Counted from the first letter of the stretch, positions 45,958 through 55,783 are shown. The stretch: 64,000 nt of DNA from Bradyrhizobium xenonodulans (GCF_027594865.1 NZ_CP089391.1:1394501-1458500), one strand, 5' to 3'. Translations and numbers: made by a program. The notes: generated by a model from the sequence alone, not told the origin.

Positions 45958-46362
45958 TCAGTAGATCATGCAGGCGGCGTTGAGCAGGCCTGCGGCGAGC
46001 GAGGACAGCCCGAGCCAGATCGCCGGGGCAAGCTCGCCTGCGGCAATCCGTCCCGACAGGTTGGGCACCGGCACCCTCACCAGAAAGAACACGATGATCT
46101 GCACGATCAGCGCGATGATCGCCCAGATCAGGCAGTCCAGCACATTGGCCGAATGCGCGATGGCGCTGACCAGCGGCGCCACGAAGCCGAGCAGGCTGAG
46201 GCCGAGCGCGATGGCCGCGGCCGGCTCGTTGTCGCGGATGAGCTGGAACTCGTTATGCGCGGTGATGCGGGTGTAGACGAACAGATACGCCACGATCGCG
46301 ATCAGACCGGTGCAGAAATAGACCAGGAAGGCGGGCAGGCCGGCTAGTGATTGCAGGATCAT
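45958..46362 (-). CDS. DUF350 (YjfL-like) membrane protein
   Basis: A 134-residue protein with four membrane segments and the DUF350 look: FLVYFCTGLIAIVAYLFVY, then DNEPAAAIALGLSLLGFVAPL, then LIWAIIALIVQIIVFFLV. The ATG at 46362 follows GGGGGAA, so a longer frame is not used. It is the first gene of a compact trio, ending 1 bp before the Ser-rich gene. The role of DUF350 is unknown. Confidence 0.82.
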   Translation of the reverse strand: MILQSLAGLPAFLVYFCTGLIAIVAYLFVYTRITAHNEFQLIRDNEPAAAIALGLSLLGFVAPLVSAIAHSANVLDCLIWAIIALIVQIIVFFLVRVPVPNLSGRIAAGELAPAIWLGLSSLAAGLLNAACMIY

Positions 46363-46445
46363 CGTTCCCCCATCATGCAGCGACCATTCGTCGGCGAGGG
46401 GAGGATAGCGGTTCAAACATTAAGCTTCGGATGAAGCGATCCCCC

Positions 46446-46476
46446 AAAAAACAAAACCCCGCCATTTGCGGCGGGG
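46446..46476 (-). terminator. intrinsic terminator of ctrA
   Basis: On the minus strand CCCCGCC-GCAAAT-GGCGGGG is followed by TTTTGTTTTTT, 48 bases after the ctrA stop. This is a textbook stem plus U-tract. Confidence 0.85.
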
Positions 46477-46523
46477 TCCAGGCTGGGAGGAGCGAGCCCG
46501 ACGGGGCTCGCGACGTAAACTGA

Positions 46524-47225
46524 TCAGGCGGGAATGCGCTCTTCGTGCTCGTGCGGCTCGCGCAGCACGTAGCCGCGGCCCCACACGGTCTCGATGAAGT
46601 TGCGGCCCTCGGAGGCGTTGGCCAGCTTCTTGCGGAGCTTGCAGATGAAGACGTCGATGATCTTCAGCTCGGGCTCGTCCATGCCGCCATAGAGATGGTT
46701 GAGGAACATTTCCTTGGTGAGGGTCGTACCCTTGCGGAGCGAGAGCAGCTCCAGCATCTGGTATTCCTTGCCGGTCAGATGCACGCGCTGGCCGCCGACT
46801 TCCACCGTCTTGGTGTCGAGGTTGACGACGAGGTCGCCGGTCTGGATGACCGACTGGGCGTGACCCTTGGAGCGGCGCACGATCGCGTGGATGCGGGCAA
46901 CCAGCTCGTCCTTGTGGAAGGGCTTGGTCATGTAGTCGTCGGCACCGACGCCGAGACCCTTGACCTTGTCCTCGATGCCGGCGAGGCCGGAGAGGATCAG
47001 AATCGGTGTCTTGATCTTGGAGACCCGGAGCTGCTTGAGCACGTCGTAGCCGGACATGTCGGGCAGGTTGAGGTCGAGGAGAATGATGTCGTAGTCGTAT
47101 AATTTACCGAGATCGACGCCTTCTTCCCCCAAATCGGTCGTGTAGACGTTGAAGCTCTCAGACTTCAACATCAGCTCGATCGACTGCGCGACGGCGCTGT
47201 CATCTTCAATCAGCAAAACGCGCAT
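46524..47225 (-). CDS. ctrA: cell-cycle response regulator CtrA
   Basis: A 233-residue OmpR-type regulator with receiver phospho-Asp51 ([12 protein letters not shown]), Lys in MTKPFH, and a winged-helix DNA-binding domain ([45 protein letters not shown] in parts). It is nearly identical to alphaproteobacterial CtrA, which binds TTAA-N7-TTAA and controls cell division, flagella and chemotaxis. The start at 47225 (MRVLLIEDD) is the family start, with GGGGAA upstream. It is divergent from fliI and receives phosphate from ChpT, encoded nearby. Confidence 0.97.
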   Translation of the reverse strand: MRVLLIEDDSAVAQSIELMLKSESFNVYTTDLGEEGVDLGKLYDYDIILLDLNLPDMSGYDVLKQLRVSKIKTPILILSGLAGIEDKVKGLGVGADDYMTKPFHKDELVARIHAIVRRSKGHAQSVIQTGDLVVNLDTKTVEVGGQRVHLTGKEYQMLELLSLRKGTTLTKEMFLNHLYGGMDEPELKIIDVFICKLRKKLANASEGRNFIETVWGRGYVLREPHEHEERIPA

Positions 47226-47641
47226 GCCAGTTCCCCATAGTCGCCGCTCCTGGGCGTCAGGTCGGCCGCATTCGCGGCACTCAACAAAACGCCTTTGAAC
47301 AACTGATTCGGATCCTGACAACAGATGGTTAACAAATCCTGATTCTGGAACGCAAGTCCCCTGGGTGCAATTTTTCTCGAATCGCCCTAAGGTCTTGCGC
47401 GCGAAGCAGCTTTCGTTATCCGACTCCGTTCAAGTTCCACTTTAAGAGACGGGCCTAACCGACTCCCGCGACTCAGCCTTCTTCTGAAGGGGAGCCACGC
47501 TCAGTCACAAAGACAGTGACGCAATGATTAACGATGCGGGTAAACACGAAGTTAAGCGCCGTTCAGAAATATGGCGAAACTTAAGAGTTTCACCGTGAAG
47601 GCCCGGATATCCAAGGCGAGTACCTTAATGAAGGCCCTCTC
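47226..47641. promoter_or_regulatory. ctrA-fliI divergent regulatory region
   Basis: This 416-bp gap contains several TTAA words (47329, 47442, 47528, 47551, 47581, 47624). The closest to a CtrA box is TTAACGATGCGGGTAAAC at 47528, whose half-sites are 8 rather than 7 bases apart. Both promoters must lie here. No RNA gene is visible. Confidence 0.45.
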
Positions 47642-48967
47642 ATGAAGGCTCTTGCCGAACAGATCGGCGATATCGACGGCGTCAACATCTATGGCCGCGT
47701 GGTCGGCGTTCGTGGCTTGATGGTCGAAGTGGCTGGACCCATTCACGCGATGTCGGTCGGTGCGCGTCTCGTGATCGAGACCGGCGCCAACCGTTCCATT
47801 CCCTGCGAGGTGATCGGCTTCTCCGGCAACAATGCTGTCGTGATGCCGTTCGCCGGCCTCGACGGCGTGCGGCGTGGCTGCAAGGCGGTCATCGCCAATG
47901 CCGCCAATCAGGTGCGGCCGTCGGTGGCCTGGCTCGGCCGCGTCATCAACGCGCTGGGCGAGCCGATCGACGGCAAGGGGCCGTTGCCGCAAGGCCCGGC
48001 GCCGATGCCGTACCGCAATTCGCCGCCGCCGGCGCATTCGCGCAAGCGGGTCGGCGCGCCGCTCGATCTCGGCGTGCGCGCGATGAACACGTTCCTCACC
48101 TGCTGCCGCGGCCAGCGCATGGGCATTTTCGCAGGGTCCGGCGTCGGCAAATCGGTGCTGCTCTCGATGCTCGCGCGCAACGTCGATGCCGCGGTCAGCG
48201 TCATCGGGCTGATCGGCGAACGCGGCCGCGAGGTGCAGGAGTTTTTGCAGGACGACCTCGGCGAGGAGGGTCTGGCGCGCTCCGTCGTGGTGGTCGCGAC
48301 CTCGGACGAGCCGGCGCTGATGCGCCGCCAGGCGGCGTATCTGACGCTCGCGGTCGCCGAATATTTTCGCGACGAAGAGAAGGACGTGCTCTGCCTGATG
48401 GACTCGGTGACGCGCTTTGCCATGGCCCAGCGCGAGATCGGCCTGTCCGCCGGCGAGCCGCCGACCGCCAAGGGCTATACGCCGACCGTGTTCACTGAGC
48501 TGCCAAAGCTGCTGGAGCGTGCCGGGCCGGGCCTCGGGGAGGGCGCCATCACCGCGATCTTCACGGTGCTGGTCGACGGCGATGATCATAACGAGCCGAT
48601 CGCCGACGCCGTCCGCGGCATCCTCGACGGCCATATCGTGATGCAGCGCTCGATCGCCGAACGCGGCCGCTATCCCGCCATCAACATCCTCAAATCGGTC
48701 TCCCGCACCATGCCGAAATCGGCCGACCCGCAATTCTGGCCGACCATCCAGAAGGCGCGGGCGGTGATGGCAACCTATGCCGACATGGAGGAATTGATCC
48801 GGTTAGGGGCCTACCGGGCCGGCTCCAGCCCCGAGGTCGACGAGGCGATCCGGCTGCACGAGCCGCTGGAAGCGTTCCTGCGCCAGCGCAAGGACGAAAA
48901 TGCATCGCTGGCGGACGGCTACCGCCAATTGGCTCATATCCTCGGTAATTTGGAAACGGAACGCTAA
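47642..48967 (+). CDS. fliI: flagellar export ATPase FliI
   Basis: A 441-residue F1-type ATPase with an N-terminal beta-barrel, Walker [10 protein letters not shown] near residue 162-170, the Walker B region [13 protein letters not shown], and the family stretch [18 protein letters not shown]. It powers unfolding and export of flagellar subunits at the cytoplasmic base of the motor. It is followed by fliJ and divergent from ctrA. FliI rather than the injectisome ATPase is favoured by the fliJ and flhA context. Confidence 0.95.
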   Translation: MKALAEQIGDIDGVNIYGRVVGVRGLMVEVAGPIHAMSVGARLVIETGANRSIPCEVIGFSGNNAVVMPFAGLDGVRRGCKAVIANAANQVRPSVAWLGRVINALGEPIDGKGPLPQGPAPMPYRNSPPPAHSRKRVGAPLDLGVRAMNTFLTCCRGQRMGIFAGSGVGKSVLLSMLARNVDAAVSVIGLIGERGREVQEFLQDDLGEEGLARSVVVVATSDEPALMRRQAAYLTLAVAEYFRDEEKDVLCLMDSVTRFAMAQREIGLSAGEPPTAKGYTPTVFTELPKLLERAGPGLGEGAITAIFTVLVDGDDHNEPIADAVRGILDGHIVMQRSIAERGRYPAINILKSVSRTMPKSADPQFWPTIQKARAVMATYADMEELIRLGAYRAGSSPEVDEAIRLHEPLEAFLRQRKDENASLADGYRQLAHILGNLETER

Positions 48968-49100
48968 CTTTGTCCCGTCATCATCCCATCCCACAGAGTA
49001 GCAGAGCCGGTCTTGGCCCCTGTTGGGCCTGTGGGGAGACCGGTGACGTCCCAATGTGTGTCTGTCTTGCAGCCAAGGGACTTCTGGGGAGTACGAGTCG

Positions 49101-49520
49101 ATGAAGTCACGTGATACCCTCATCCGCCTGAAGAAGTTTCAGGTCGACGAGAAGCGCCGCCGGGTCACCCAGATCGAGACCATGATCGCCGACTTCCAGC
49201 GGATGTCGACCGATCTTGAACGCGAGATCACGACCGAGCAGGAGCGCGCCGGGATCAACGATCCCTCGCATTTCGCTTATCCGACCTATGCCAAGGCCGC
49301 GATCCAGCGCCGCGAGAACCTGACCCGCTCGGCCGACGAGCTGAAGGGCCAGCTCGACGAAGCCAAGGCCGCTTTGGCCGAGGCCTTCGAGGAGCTGAAG
49401 AAGGTCGAGCTGCTTGATGAGCGCGACCAGGCCCGCGAACGCGCCGAGGAAAACGCCCGCGAGCAGGCCGACCTCGACAGCATCGGCCTGATGCGCGCCC
49501 GGATCGGCGCCGTCGCCTGA
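49101..49520 (+). CDS. fliJ: flagellar export chaperone FliJ
   Basis: A 139-residue all-helical coiled-coil protein (LIRLKKFQVDEKRRRVTQIE, then long Glu/Lys/Ala heptads), the size and shape of FliJ, the central stalk of the FliI hexamer. The ATG at 49101 has GGGGAG upstream. The 133-bp gap after fliI holds no gene. Confidence 0.88.
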   Translation: MKSRDTLIRLKKFQVDEKRRRVTQIETMIADFQRMSTDLEREITTEQERAGINDPSHFAYPTYAKAAIQRRENLTRSADELKGQLDEAKAALAEAFEELKKVELLDERDQARERAEENAREQADLDSIGLMRARIGAVA

Positions 49521-49554
49521 AGACGCGGCCGGCCGCCTCGCCGCCGAGAATTTC

Positions 49555-49583
49555 AAAACCCGGACCCGCAAGGTCCGGGTTTT
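49555..49583. terminator. bidirectional intrinsic terminator after fliJ
   Basis: AAAACCCGGACC-CGCAA-GGTCCGGGTTTT is a perfect stem with A- and T-runs on its two sides, 35 bases after the fliJ stop. Confidence 0.9.
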
Positions 49584-49701
49584 CGCATTTGCTATCCACA
49601 GTGTGGCGCCCCGCCCCTTGGTGATGGGCTTTGCCGCGCGCTATGGTAACGGAGTGCCAGGGCCTGCGCGGAACGCGATGGGCCCGCGTGTGGGGGGCTG
49701 A

Positions 49702-50247
49702 ATGCTGACGCCAGCAGAGCTGGTCGGGCTGATTGGGGCGGTCGCCAAGGGCGATCAGGCCGCGTTCGAGCGCCTCTATGCCGCCACGCGCGCGAAACTC
49801 TATGGCGTCGTGCTCCGTATCTTGCGCCGACAGGATCTCGCAGAGGAGGTCATTCAGGAGACCTACGTCAAGATCTGGAACAGCGCCGGCCAGTTCAATC
49901 CGGCCCTGTCGTCGCCGATCACGTGGATGGCGTCGATCGCGCGCAACCGCGCCATCGACATCGTGCGCAAGAAGACGGAAGTCTCCATCGAGGAAGAGCC
50001 GCAGGCGATGGATGTCGCAGCCGACAGCCCCGATCCGCTGGCGCGGCGGGAGATGACCGAGGAATTGAAGCGGCTGCTCGAATGTATCGGCCGGCTCGAG
50101 CCGGATCGTCAGAGGCTCGTGCTTCTCGCCTATTACAACGGCTGGAGCCGCGAGCAATTGGCGGAGAAATTCTCAGCGCCCGTCAACACGGTGAAGACGT
50201 GGCTCCGGCGCAGCATGTTGGATATCCGCGAGTGCCTCGGCCTGTGA
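49702..50247 (+). CDS. ECF-type RNA polymerase sigma factor
   Basis: A 181-residue sigma factor with region 2 (FERLYAATRAKLYGVVLRIL, DLAEEVIQETYVKIW, SPITWMASIARNRAID) and region 4 (LVLLAYYNGWSREQLAEKF, VNTVKTWLRRSM). The next gene encodes an RskA-type membrane anti-sigma factor, so this is a SigK/RskA-like envelope-stress pair. GGGGGG lies shortly before the ATG. Targets and signal are unknown. Confidence 0.93.
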   Translation: MLTPAELVGLIGAVAKGDQAAFERLYAATRAKLYGVVLRILRRQDLAEEVIQETYVKIWNSAGQFNPALSSPITWMASIARNRAIDIVRKKTEVSIEEEPQAMDVAADSPDPLARREMTEELKRLLECIGRLEPDRQRLVLLAYYNGWSREQLAEKFSAPVNTVKTWLRRSMLDIRECLGL

Positions 50248-50284
50248 GGACTCGTCCTGTGAAGGTGGTTTTGGACTGCATGTG

Positions 50285-51331
50285 ATGGCCTACACGGAGG
50301 ACCATATCGCGCTCGCCGCGGAATACGCGCTCGGTACGCTCGACGCCGACGAGCGCGCGCAGGTCGAGACCATGATGGCGGTGGACAAGGCGTTCGCCGA
50401 TGTCGTGCAGGCCTGGGCCTACCGGCTCGGCGTCCTCAACCAGATGGTCGGCTCGATCGAGCCGCGTCCGATCGTGTGGGAGAACATCCGGTCCGAGCTT
50501 GCGCGGATGGATTTTGCGCAGGAAGCGCCTGCGATGTCCGACGTTGCGCCGCCACCGCCTCCGCCTGCGCCCGAGGTCACTGTGCCGCCGGAATTGCCGT
50601 CGGAAGATACGAAGCAGCCGGCGCCACAGCCTCCCGAAGCAGAGCAGTCCGGCACAGTGCAGCCGGCGTCCGATGCAATTCCGGACATTGCGCCGATCTT
50701 CATGCCGCAGGTCCATGCGCCCGATCCCGAGGTCGTGCGCACGCCACCGCCGCCGGTCGCCGACAACGGCAACGTGATCCGGCTCGAGAGCCGCGTGAAG
50801 CGGTGGCGCAACATCGCATCCGCCGTGGGCGCGCTCGCGGCCGCGCTGCTGGTGACGCTGTCGCTCCAGATCCTCCAGCCCGACGCGCTGCCGGGCGCAT
50901 TGCGTCCGGCGCCGCGCATCCAGACGGTCGAGGTCAAGACGCCGCTCACGGCGTCGTCGCAATATGTCGCGCTGTTGCAGGGCCAGGGCGGCGGCCCCGC
51001 CTTCATTCTCACGGTCGACGGCACGACCAGGAATTTCACCGTGCGCAAGGTCGGCGCGACGCCGGAGCCCGGCAAGAGCTTCGAGCTCTGGCTGATCTCC
51101 GACAAGCTGCAGCGTCCGCGCTCGCTCGGCGTGATCGGCGCGGGCGATTTCACCGCGCGTCCATTGCTCGGCTCCTACGATGCCGACGTCGTCAATGGCG
51201 CGACCTACGCCGTCACGGTCGAGCAGGCCGGCGGCTCGCCGAACGGCCAGCCGACCTCGGCGCCGGTGTTCTCCGGCAAGCTGATCGAGACCGTGCCACC
51301 GTCTCAGCCGCAGGCGCCCGCGAAGAAATAG
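50285..51331 (+). CDS. RskA-type anti-sigma factor
   Basis: A 348-residue single-pass membrane protein. The cytoplasmic N-terminus (DHIALAAEYALGTLDADERAQ) binds the sigma factor, a Pro/Glu-rich disordered region spans about 85-165, a membrane segment follows (NIASAVGALAAALLVTLSLQIL in parts), and a periplasmic RskA domain (KSFELWLISDKLQRPRSLGVI in parts) ends the protein. ATG at 50285, with GTG at 50282 possible, 37 bp after the sigma gene. It holds the sigma factor inactive until proteolysis. Confidence 0.9.
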   Translation: MAYTEDHIALAAEYALGTLDADERAQVETMMAVDKAFADVVQAWAYRLGVLNQMVGSIEPRPIVWENIRSELARMDFAQEAPAMSDVAPPPPPPAPEVTVPPELPSEDTKQPAPQPPEAEQSGTVQPASDAIPDIAPIFMPQVHAPDPEVVRTPPPPVADNGNVIRLESRVKRWRNIASAVGALAAALLVTLSLQILQPDALPGALRPAPRIQTVEVKTPLTASSQYVALLQGQGGGPAFILTVDGTTRNFTVRKVGATPEPGKSFELWLISDKLQRPRSLGVIGAGDFTARPLLGSYDADVVNGATYAVTVEQAGGSPNGQPTSAPVFSGKLIETVPPSQPQAPAKK

Positions 51332-51516
51332 GTGCCGTAGCCCATGCGGGCTACGAGACCGCGTTCCTGTCGCCCCGGTCCATCCCGCCGTCGCATCCCG
51401 ACAAGTCCCGCCGAATCCGCCCCTGATTTGAACCTCCATCCATTTCGCGGCGTCAAATGCCCGGAATTTGCAGTCGGCGCCGCCGATCGCGGAGCCGGAG
51501 AGGGGCTAGAAATCAG

Positions 51517-52476
51517 ATGGATGCAGCGAAAACGCCGGGCATCTTCGTTCACCAATATGCGGGCCTGCCGCATGGTCCGGCTTTCGAGCATTGGCGCGAG
51601 CGGGCCCTAGGTGCCTGTGGCCTCGACATCGGGCCGAGCCATGGCGACAGCATCGATTGCCGGCTCCAGATCAGCGTGGTCGACAATATCGCGCTCGCCA
51701 TTCCCGAAGGCGCCTCCGCGCAATATTCGCGCACGCAAAGCGGGCTTGCCGACGGCAGCGATGATCTCGTCCTGATTGCGGGACACGCGGGCCTCGTCTG
51801 CGTCAGGCAGAACGGCCACACGGTGGAGCTCGCGCCCGCGCAGATGGTGCTCGTCGACATGAGCGTCACCGGTAGCGTCGGCCATACCGAGGACAACCGC
51901 TTCACCACCATTCGCATGCCGCGCCGCGCGCTGCTCGACATCAATCCGCGCGCCGAGGACAAGCTGTCGCAAGTGCTCGCTGACGGGGCGGTCGCCGAGA
52001 CGATCTTCCGCTACCACGCCCTCGCCGCCAATCACGCGCCGCATCTCGATGCCGTCGGCCAGCGTCTCACCGCGCAGCACATGGTCGATCTCGTCGGCCT
52101 CCTGCTCGGCACCGATGCCGAGCATGCGGGCCTCGCGCGCGGCCGCGGACATGCGGCGGCCCGTCTCGATCTGATGCGCGCCGACGTGATGGCTGCGCTC
52201 GGTCGCAACGATCTCTGCCTGTCGGAGGTTGCGACGCGGTCAGGCTTGAGCCCGCGCCAGGCCCAGCGTCTGTTCGAGCAGGCCGGAACGACCTTCACCG
52301 AATTCGTGCTCGAGCAACGCCTGCTGCTGGCGCGAAAACTGCTCGGCGATCCCCGTGCGCGAGCCCGCAAGATCAGCGACATCGCACATTCCTCGGGCTT
52401 CTCCGATCTGTCCTATTTCAACCGCGCCTTCCGCAAGCGCTTTGGCGCGACGCCGTCGGACCTGCGCGAGGCGTGA
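51517..52476 (+). CDS. AraC-family transcriptional regulator
   Basis: A 319-residue protein with an N-terminal AraC-binding-like domain (about 1-200) and a C-terminal double helix-turn-helix (CLSEVATRSGLSPRQAQRLFE, then ISDIAHSSGFSDLSYFNRAFR, then FGATPSDLR). The ATG at 51517 (MDAAKTPGIF) follows GAGGGG. It precedes an FAD oxidoreductase gene by 129 bp on the same strand and may control it; the ligand is unknown. Confidence 0.9.
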   Translation: MDAAKTPGIFVHQYAGLPHGPAFEHWRERALGACGLDIGPSHGDSIDCRLQISVVDNIALAIPEGASAQYSRTQSGLADGSDDLVLIAGHAGLVCVRQNGHTVELAPAQMVLVDMSVTGSVGHTEDNRFTTIRMPRRALLDINPRAEDKLSQVLADGAVAETIFRYHALAANHAPHLDAVGQRLTAQHMVDLVGLLLGTDAEHAGLARGRGHAAARLDLMRADVMAALGRNDLCLSEVATRSGLSPRQAQRLFEQAGTTFTEFVLEQRLLLARKLLGDPRARARKISDIAHSSGFSDLSYFNRAFRKRFGATPSDLREA

Positions 52477-52605
52477 GGCCCGATTTTGTGCAGCGGAGCC
52501 CCGCCGCCGCAGTTGGTCGATCCGGGTGAATGAGCTATATCTGCTCGCGCGGGCAGATCGCCGGATTTCTTGGAACAGCGAAGTCAACGGACGAAGTCAA
52601 CGATC

Positions 52606-53823
52606 ATGGCGCGTATTGTCGTGCTCGGCGCCGGGTTTGCAGGTCTGTGGGCGGCCATCGGCGCCGCGCGCAAGCGCGACGAGATCGGCGCGAGCGGCGA
52701 CATCGAGATCCGGCTCATTGACCGCAATCCCTATCACAACATCCGGGTGCGCAACTACGAAGTCGATCTCAGCGAGGTCGCGCTTCCGCTGCCGCAACTG
52801 CTCGATCCGATCGGCGTCGTCCACGGCATCGGCGAGGTCGAAGCCATCGATCCGGGACGGCGCGAGATTTCGCTTGTCACGAGCCGCGGCGACGAGACGC
52901 TGAGCTACGACCGTCTGGTGCTGGCGCTCGGCAGCGAAGTGATGCGTCCCGACATTCCCGGCCTTGCCGAGCATGCTTTCGATGTCGATACCTATGCCGC
53001 AGCGCTCCGGCTCGAAAATCATCTCACCTCGCTCGGACGCAGCGCACCCTCGCCGGGGCGTTCGACGGTCGTGGTGGTCGGCGCCGGCTTCACCGGCATC
53101 GAGGTCGCGGCCGAGATGCCGGACAGGCTGGCGCGTGCAGGCATCACCGGCAGCCGCCGCGTCATCCTGGTCGACCCCAATCCAGCGGTCGGCGCCACCA
53201 TCGGCGCGCAGGCGCGTCCCGTCATCGAGACGGCGTTGGCCTCGCTCGACGTCGAAACGCGGCTTGGCGTGCGGGTCGTATCCGTCGAGGCTGCCGGCGT
53301 GCATCTGAGCTCGGGCGAGTTCGTTGCGACGCAGACGGTGATCTGGTGCGCCGGGATGCGCGCGAGCCGGCTGGCCGGGAGCTTTGCAGGCGGGCGCGAT
53401 CGCCTCGGGCGGCTGCTGGTCGATCCCTTCATGCGGGTTGCGGATGTGCCCGGCGTGTTTGCCGCCGGCGACGTCGCGTCCAGCGTGGTCGATGGCTTGC
53501 ATCCGACCGTGATGTCCTGCCAGTTCGCCCGGCCCATGGGCCGCTTCGCCGGCCACAACGTGGTGGCCGATCTCGCAGGGATGCCGATGCTGCCGCTGCG
53601 GATCGACTGGTACGTCACCGTGCTCGATCTCGGGGGCTGGGGCGCGCTCTATACGGAAGGGTGGGACCGCGAGGTCCGCACCACCGGCGCGGCCGCGAAA
53701 GCGACCAAGCAGACCATCAATTGCAAGCGCATCTATCCGCCGCTGACGGGCAGCAAGGAAGAGCTGTTCGCTGCGGCCGCTCCGACCGTGCAGGCACCGC
53801 CGCCGACCTACGGGGCGCGGTAG
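52606..53823 (+). CDS. NAD(P)/FAD-dependent oxidoreductase (type II NADH dehydrogenase-like)
   Basis: A 405-residue protein with two Rossmann sites: VLGAGFAGLWAA near residues 5-16 binds FAD, and VVVVGAGFTGIEVAAEMP near 157 binds NAD(P)H. The second FAD motif is GVFAAGDVA. It is of NDH-2 type: no redox-active Cys pair, and no membrane segment. It may pass electrons from NADH to a quinone or other acceptor at the membrane face. A palindromic repeat follows. Confidence 0.88.
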   Translation: MARIVVLGAGFAGLWAAIGAARKRDEIGASGDIEIRLIDRNPYHNIRVRNYEVDLSEVALPLPQLLDPIGVVHGIGEVEAIDPGRREISLVTSRGDETLSYDRLVLALGSEVMRPDIPGLAEHAFDVDTYAAALRLENHLTSLGRSAPSPGRSTVVVVGAGFTGIEVAAEMPDRLARAGITGSRRVILVDPNPAVGATIGAQARPVIETALASLDVETRLGVRVVSVEAAGVHLSSGEFVATQTVIWCAGMRASRLAGSFAGGRDRLGRLLVDPFMRVADVPGVFAAGDVASSVVDGLHPTVMSCQFARPMGRFAGHNVVADLAGMPMLPLRIDWYVTVLDLGGWGALYTEGWDREVRTTGAAAKATKQTINCKRIYPPLTGSKEELFAAAAPTVQAPPPTYGAR

Positions 53824-53838
53824 AGCCAAACATTCGGT

Positions 53839-53950
53839 GTCATCGTCCGCGAAGGCGGACGATCCAGTATTCCAGAGACAGTGGTGTGGGGTACGAAGAA
53901 GCCGCGGCGTACTGGATTCCCCGCCTTCGCGGGGAATGACAACGGTGGTC
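53839..53950. repeat. dispersed two-hairpin palindromic repeat (family A, copy 2)
   Basis: CGTCCGC-GAAG-GCGGACG and CCCCGC-CTTC-GCGGGG flank a linker containing GATCCAGTATTCCAGA, exactly as in the copy at 2406-2514. Confidence 0.75.
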
Positions 53951-54000
53951 GTGTCGGACATCCCGTTACCCCACCTACAATCCCTTGCGTTGCCCGGCGG

Positions 54001-54535
54001 GCAGAACACCCAAATTGTCGGTCAATGCGCATCATCGAAAATATTCGCCTTTACAGAAATTCGGAATAGACGGATATTGCGCGCACTCCGGCCCAAGGAA
54101 GAGGGGCGTATCGCGATCGTCACGAACGCGGGCTGGACGGCGGTGGACGTGGGTCACATCGGCGCGAAAGGGTTTCGCAGGGCGGGCAACCGTGAGCAAA
54201 GCCGTCGCGCACACGACCGGTGTGATCCGCGTACGGCAAAATCGTGTGGTCCTGACGCCCGGGGTCTGTGCGTCAAGTGTTGCGGTGGTGTGGCGGCCCG
54301 ACCGGGTTCGCGCATCAGCCATCCGCAAGGCGACGGGGGCAATAGTGCATCGCTCCCCGGGGAGAGCACGACATAAGCCGTCAAACCACTGCGCAGGGAA
54401 GGCCGGATGTTTGGCTTCACCTGTATGCCGCTGTGCAAATTCTTGTTGCCATCTTTCGCACAGTGGACCGTGGGTGCCCGGCCGGCACCCGGTCTTCCCT
54501 GCGCCCTCTTTCATTCGAGGGTGAGGCGATCAAGC
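54001..54535. repeat. long dispersed intergenic repeat (family D, about 535 bp)
   Basis: This GC-rich block contains no coding frame with normal composition, but its translated words (for example KYSPLQKFGIDGYCAH and SGRHTTATLDAQTPG) are ones that I recall from many spurious Bradyrhizobium and Rhodopseudomonas annotations. That makes it a multi-copy noncoding element. It begins near CGGGCAGAACACCC and ends near GGTGAGGCGATC. Only one copy is in this window, so the repeat status is from memory, not from this sequence. Confidence 0.55.
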
Positions 54536-54631
54536 AAAGCTCGGGCACGATGCGCCGCGAGAGCGCGAGGGTGTGTCTATTGCTGAAAACAGAATACCAA
54601 TGTCACTACACGCACAAATCTTTGACCGTCG

Positions 54632-54770
54632 CCCTGAGGTGCTCTTCGTGGGCGCAGTGCGCCCATGAAGAGCCTCGAAGGGCGACGCCCGGCTGCATCC
54701 CGGCCGTTCATCCTTCGAGGCTCGGCCTGCGATGCATTTGCATCGCAAGCCTCGCGCCTCAGGATGACGG
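54632..54770. repeat. intergenic inverted repeat (family E)
   Basis: The block is bounded by CCTGAGG (54633) and CCTCAGG (54757). It contains hairpins TGGGCGCAGTGCGCCCA and GCGATGCATTTGCATCGC. Translated shadows resemble those frequent around Bradyrhizobium repeats. From 54771 to 55192 I see nothing else that can be supported. Confidence 0.6.
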
Positions 54771-55192
54771 AATGGGCATTGTGGCCGCGGCGAGATTCCG
54801 GATCGTTTCGCTTCCGCCTTCGCTCTCCGAGTTTCGGCGGACAAGTCGCGGCGCCCGCAACGACGAAGTGGAGGGGCGGTGTGATGCGGCAAGCCGCACC
54901 ATCGCCGATGACACCAGCGCGACCATATCCACACGCTCCACGTGCCTTCGATCCCGTCATCAATTTTCTGCTTGCGGGTTCCAGATTGTGTCGATTAGTT
55001 TCCCGCGCAGGGGTTGGGAATGGCGGGCTTTCGATAGATCGGGAGCACTATCAGGGCGAGCTTCGCCGCTGACGCTCCTATTCATTCCACAACGACAGGA
55101 CTGATCGACGCATCTCGGCCGCGAACGGGCCGTGCTGTGCATGAGGCGACGCGTGCTCTAGTATTCGGCTGATCTCGCAAGAGGAGAAGCCG

Positions 55193-55729
55193 ATGCCGGG
55201 CACCGGAAAGAAAGCGCGTGGAGAGAAGCGGATGATGAAGACCGGAGCCGCGATGAAGATTGACGAGCCGGCGCCGGGCACGGCAGGGCAGGCAAATGCC
55301 GGCCTTGGCGGCAGTTCCGGCAGCGCTCCGCACGCCAACGGCGCGAAGGCCTCGAGCCAGTCCGATGCCTCCGCCGCGGGCGCGCAAGCCGCGCCGCCGA
55401 CCAAGACCGTGTCGCAAGTGCTCGGCGAGATCACCTAGCTGATGACGCAGAGCTCGCGCCACAAGGCGATCCCGCTCGGCGATCTCGAATGGCTGGTGGT
55501 GCCGGCGATCCTGCTCCGGCAGTTCCGGATTTTCTACAAGGGCGAGCAGCCGGTCGGCGTCGCGTTCTGGGCGCTCGTGGACGAGATCGTCGCGAAGCGG
55601 ATCGATGCGGGAGGGGTGCGGCTGACGCCGGCGGAGTGGAAGAGTGGGACGAGCAGGAAGATCGTCGATGTCGTTGCGCCGTTTGGCGGCGAGGGGGAGA
55701 TGCGTGGCCAGCTAATTGGGCAGCATTGA
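55193..55729 (+). pseudogene. HlyC-type toxin-activating lysine acyltransferase, split by an in-frame amber codon
   Basis: One reading frame of 178 codons holds a Gly/Ala-rich N-terminal extension (about 1-72), then TKTVSQVLGEIT, TAG at 55436-55438, and LMTQSSRHKAI-LGDLEWLVVPAILLRQF ... WALVDEIVAKRI ... EWKSG ... VDVVAPFGG. HlyC enzymes attach fatty acyl groups to lysines of RTX toxins; the invariant Trp before L-x-x-x-S-x-x-H is TGG in relatives, so TAG is one base away. The catalytic His lies after the stop, in a piece (55442-55729, 95 codons) that has its own ATG. AGAGGAG precedes the first ATG. A truncated FG-GAP gene follows. It is dead, split or read through; which cannot be told. Confidence 0.8.
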
Positions 55730-55783
55730 GCCTCTTGATTGGACCGTCAATGACGCACTCGGTGGGAGCAATTTGAGTTATCG

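Noticed and set aside
47528..47545. A CtrA box between ctrA and fliI
   Set aside because: The half-sites are 8 bases apart with a mismatch, so I list it only as a weak element of the region, not as a site.
54001..54535. Several 90-180-codon frames in the dispersed repeat
   Set aside because: They overlap in several frames, and have Arg-rich composition typical of spurious calls inside repeats.
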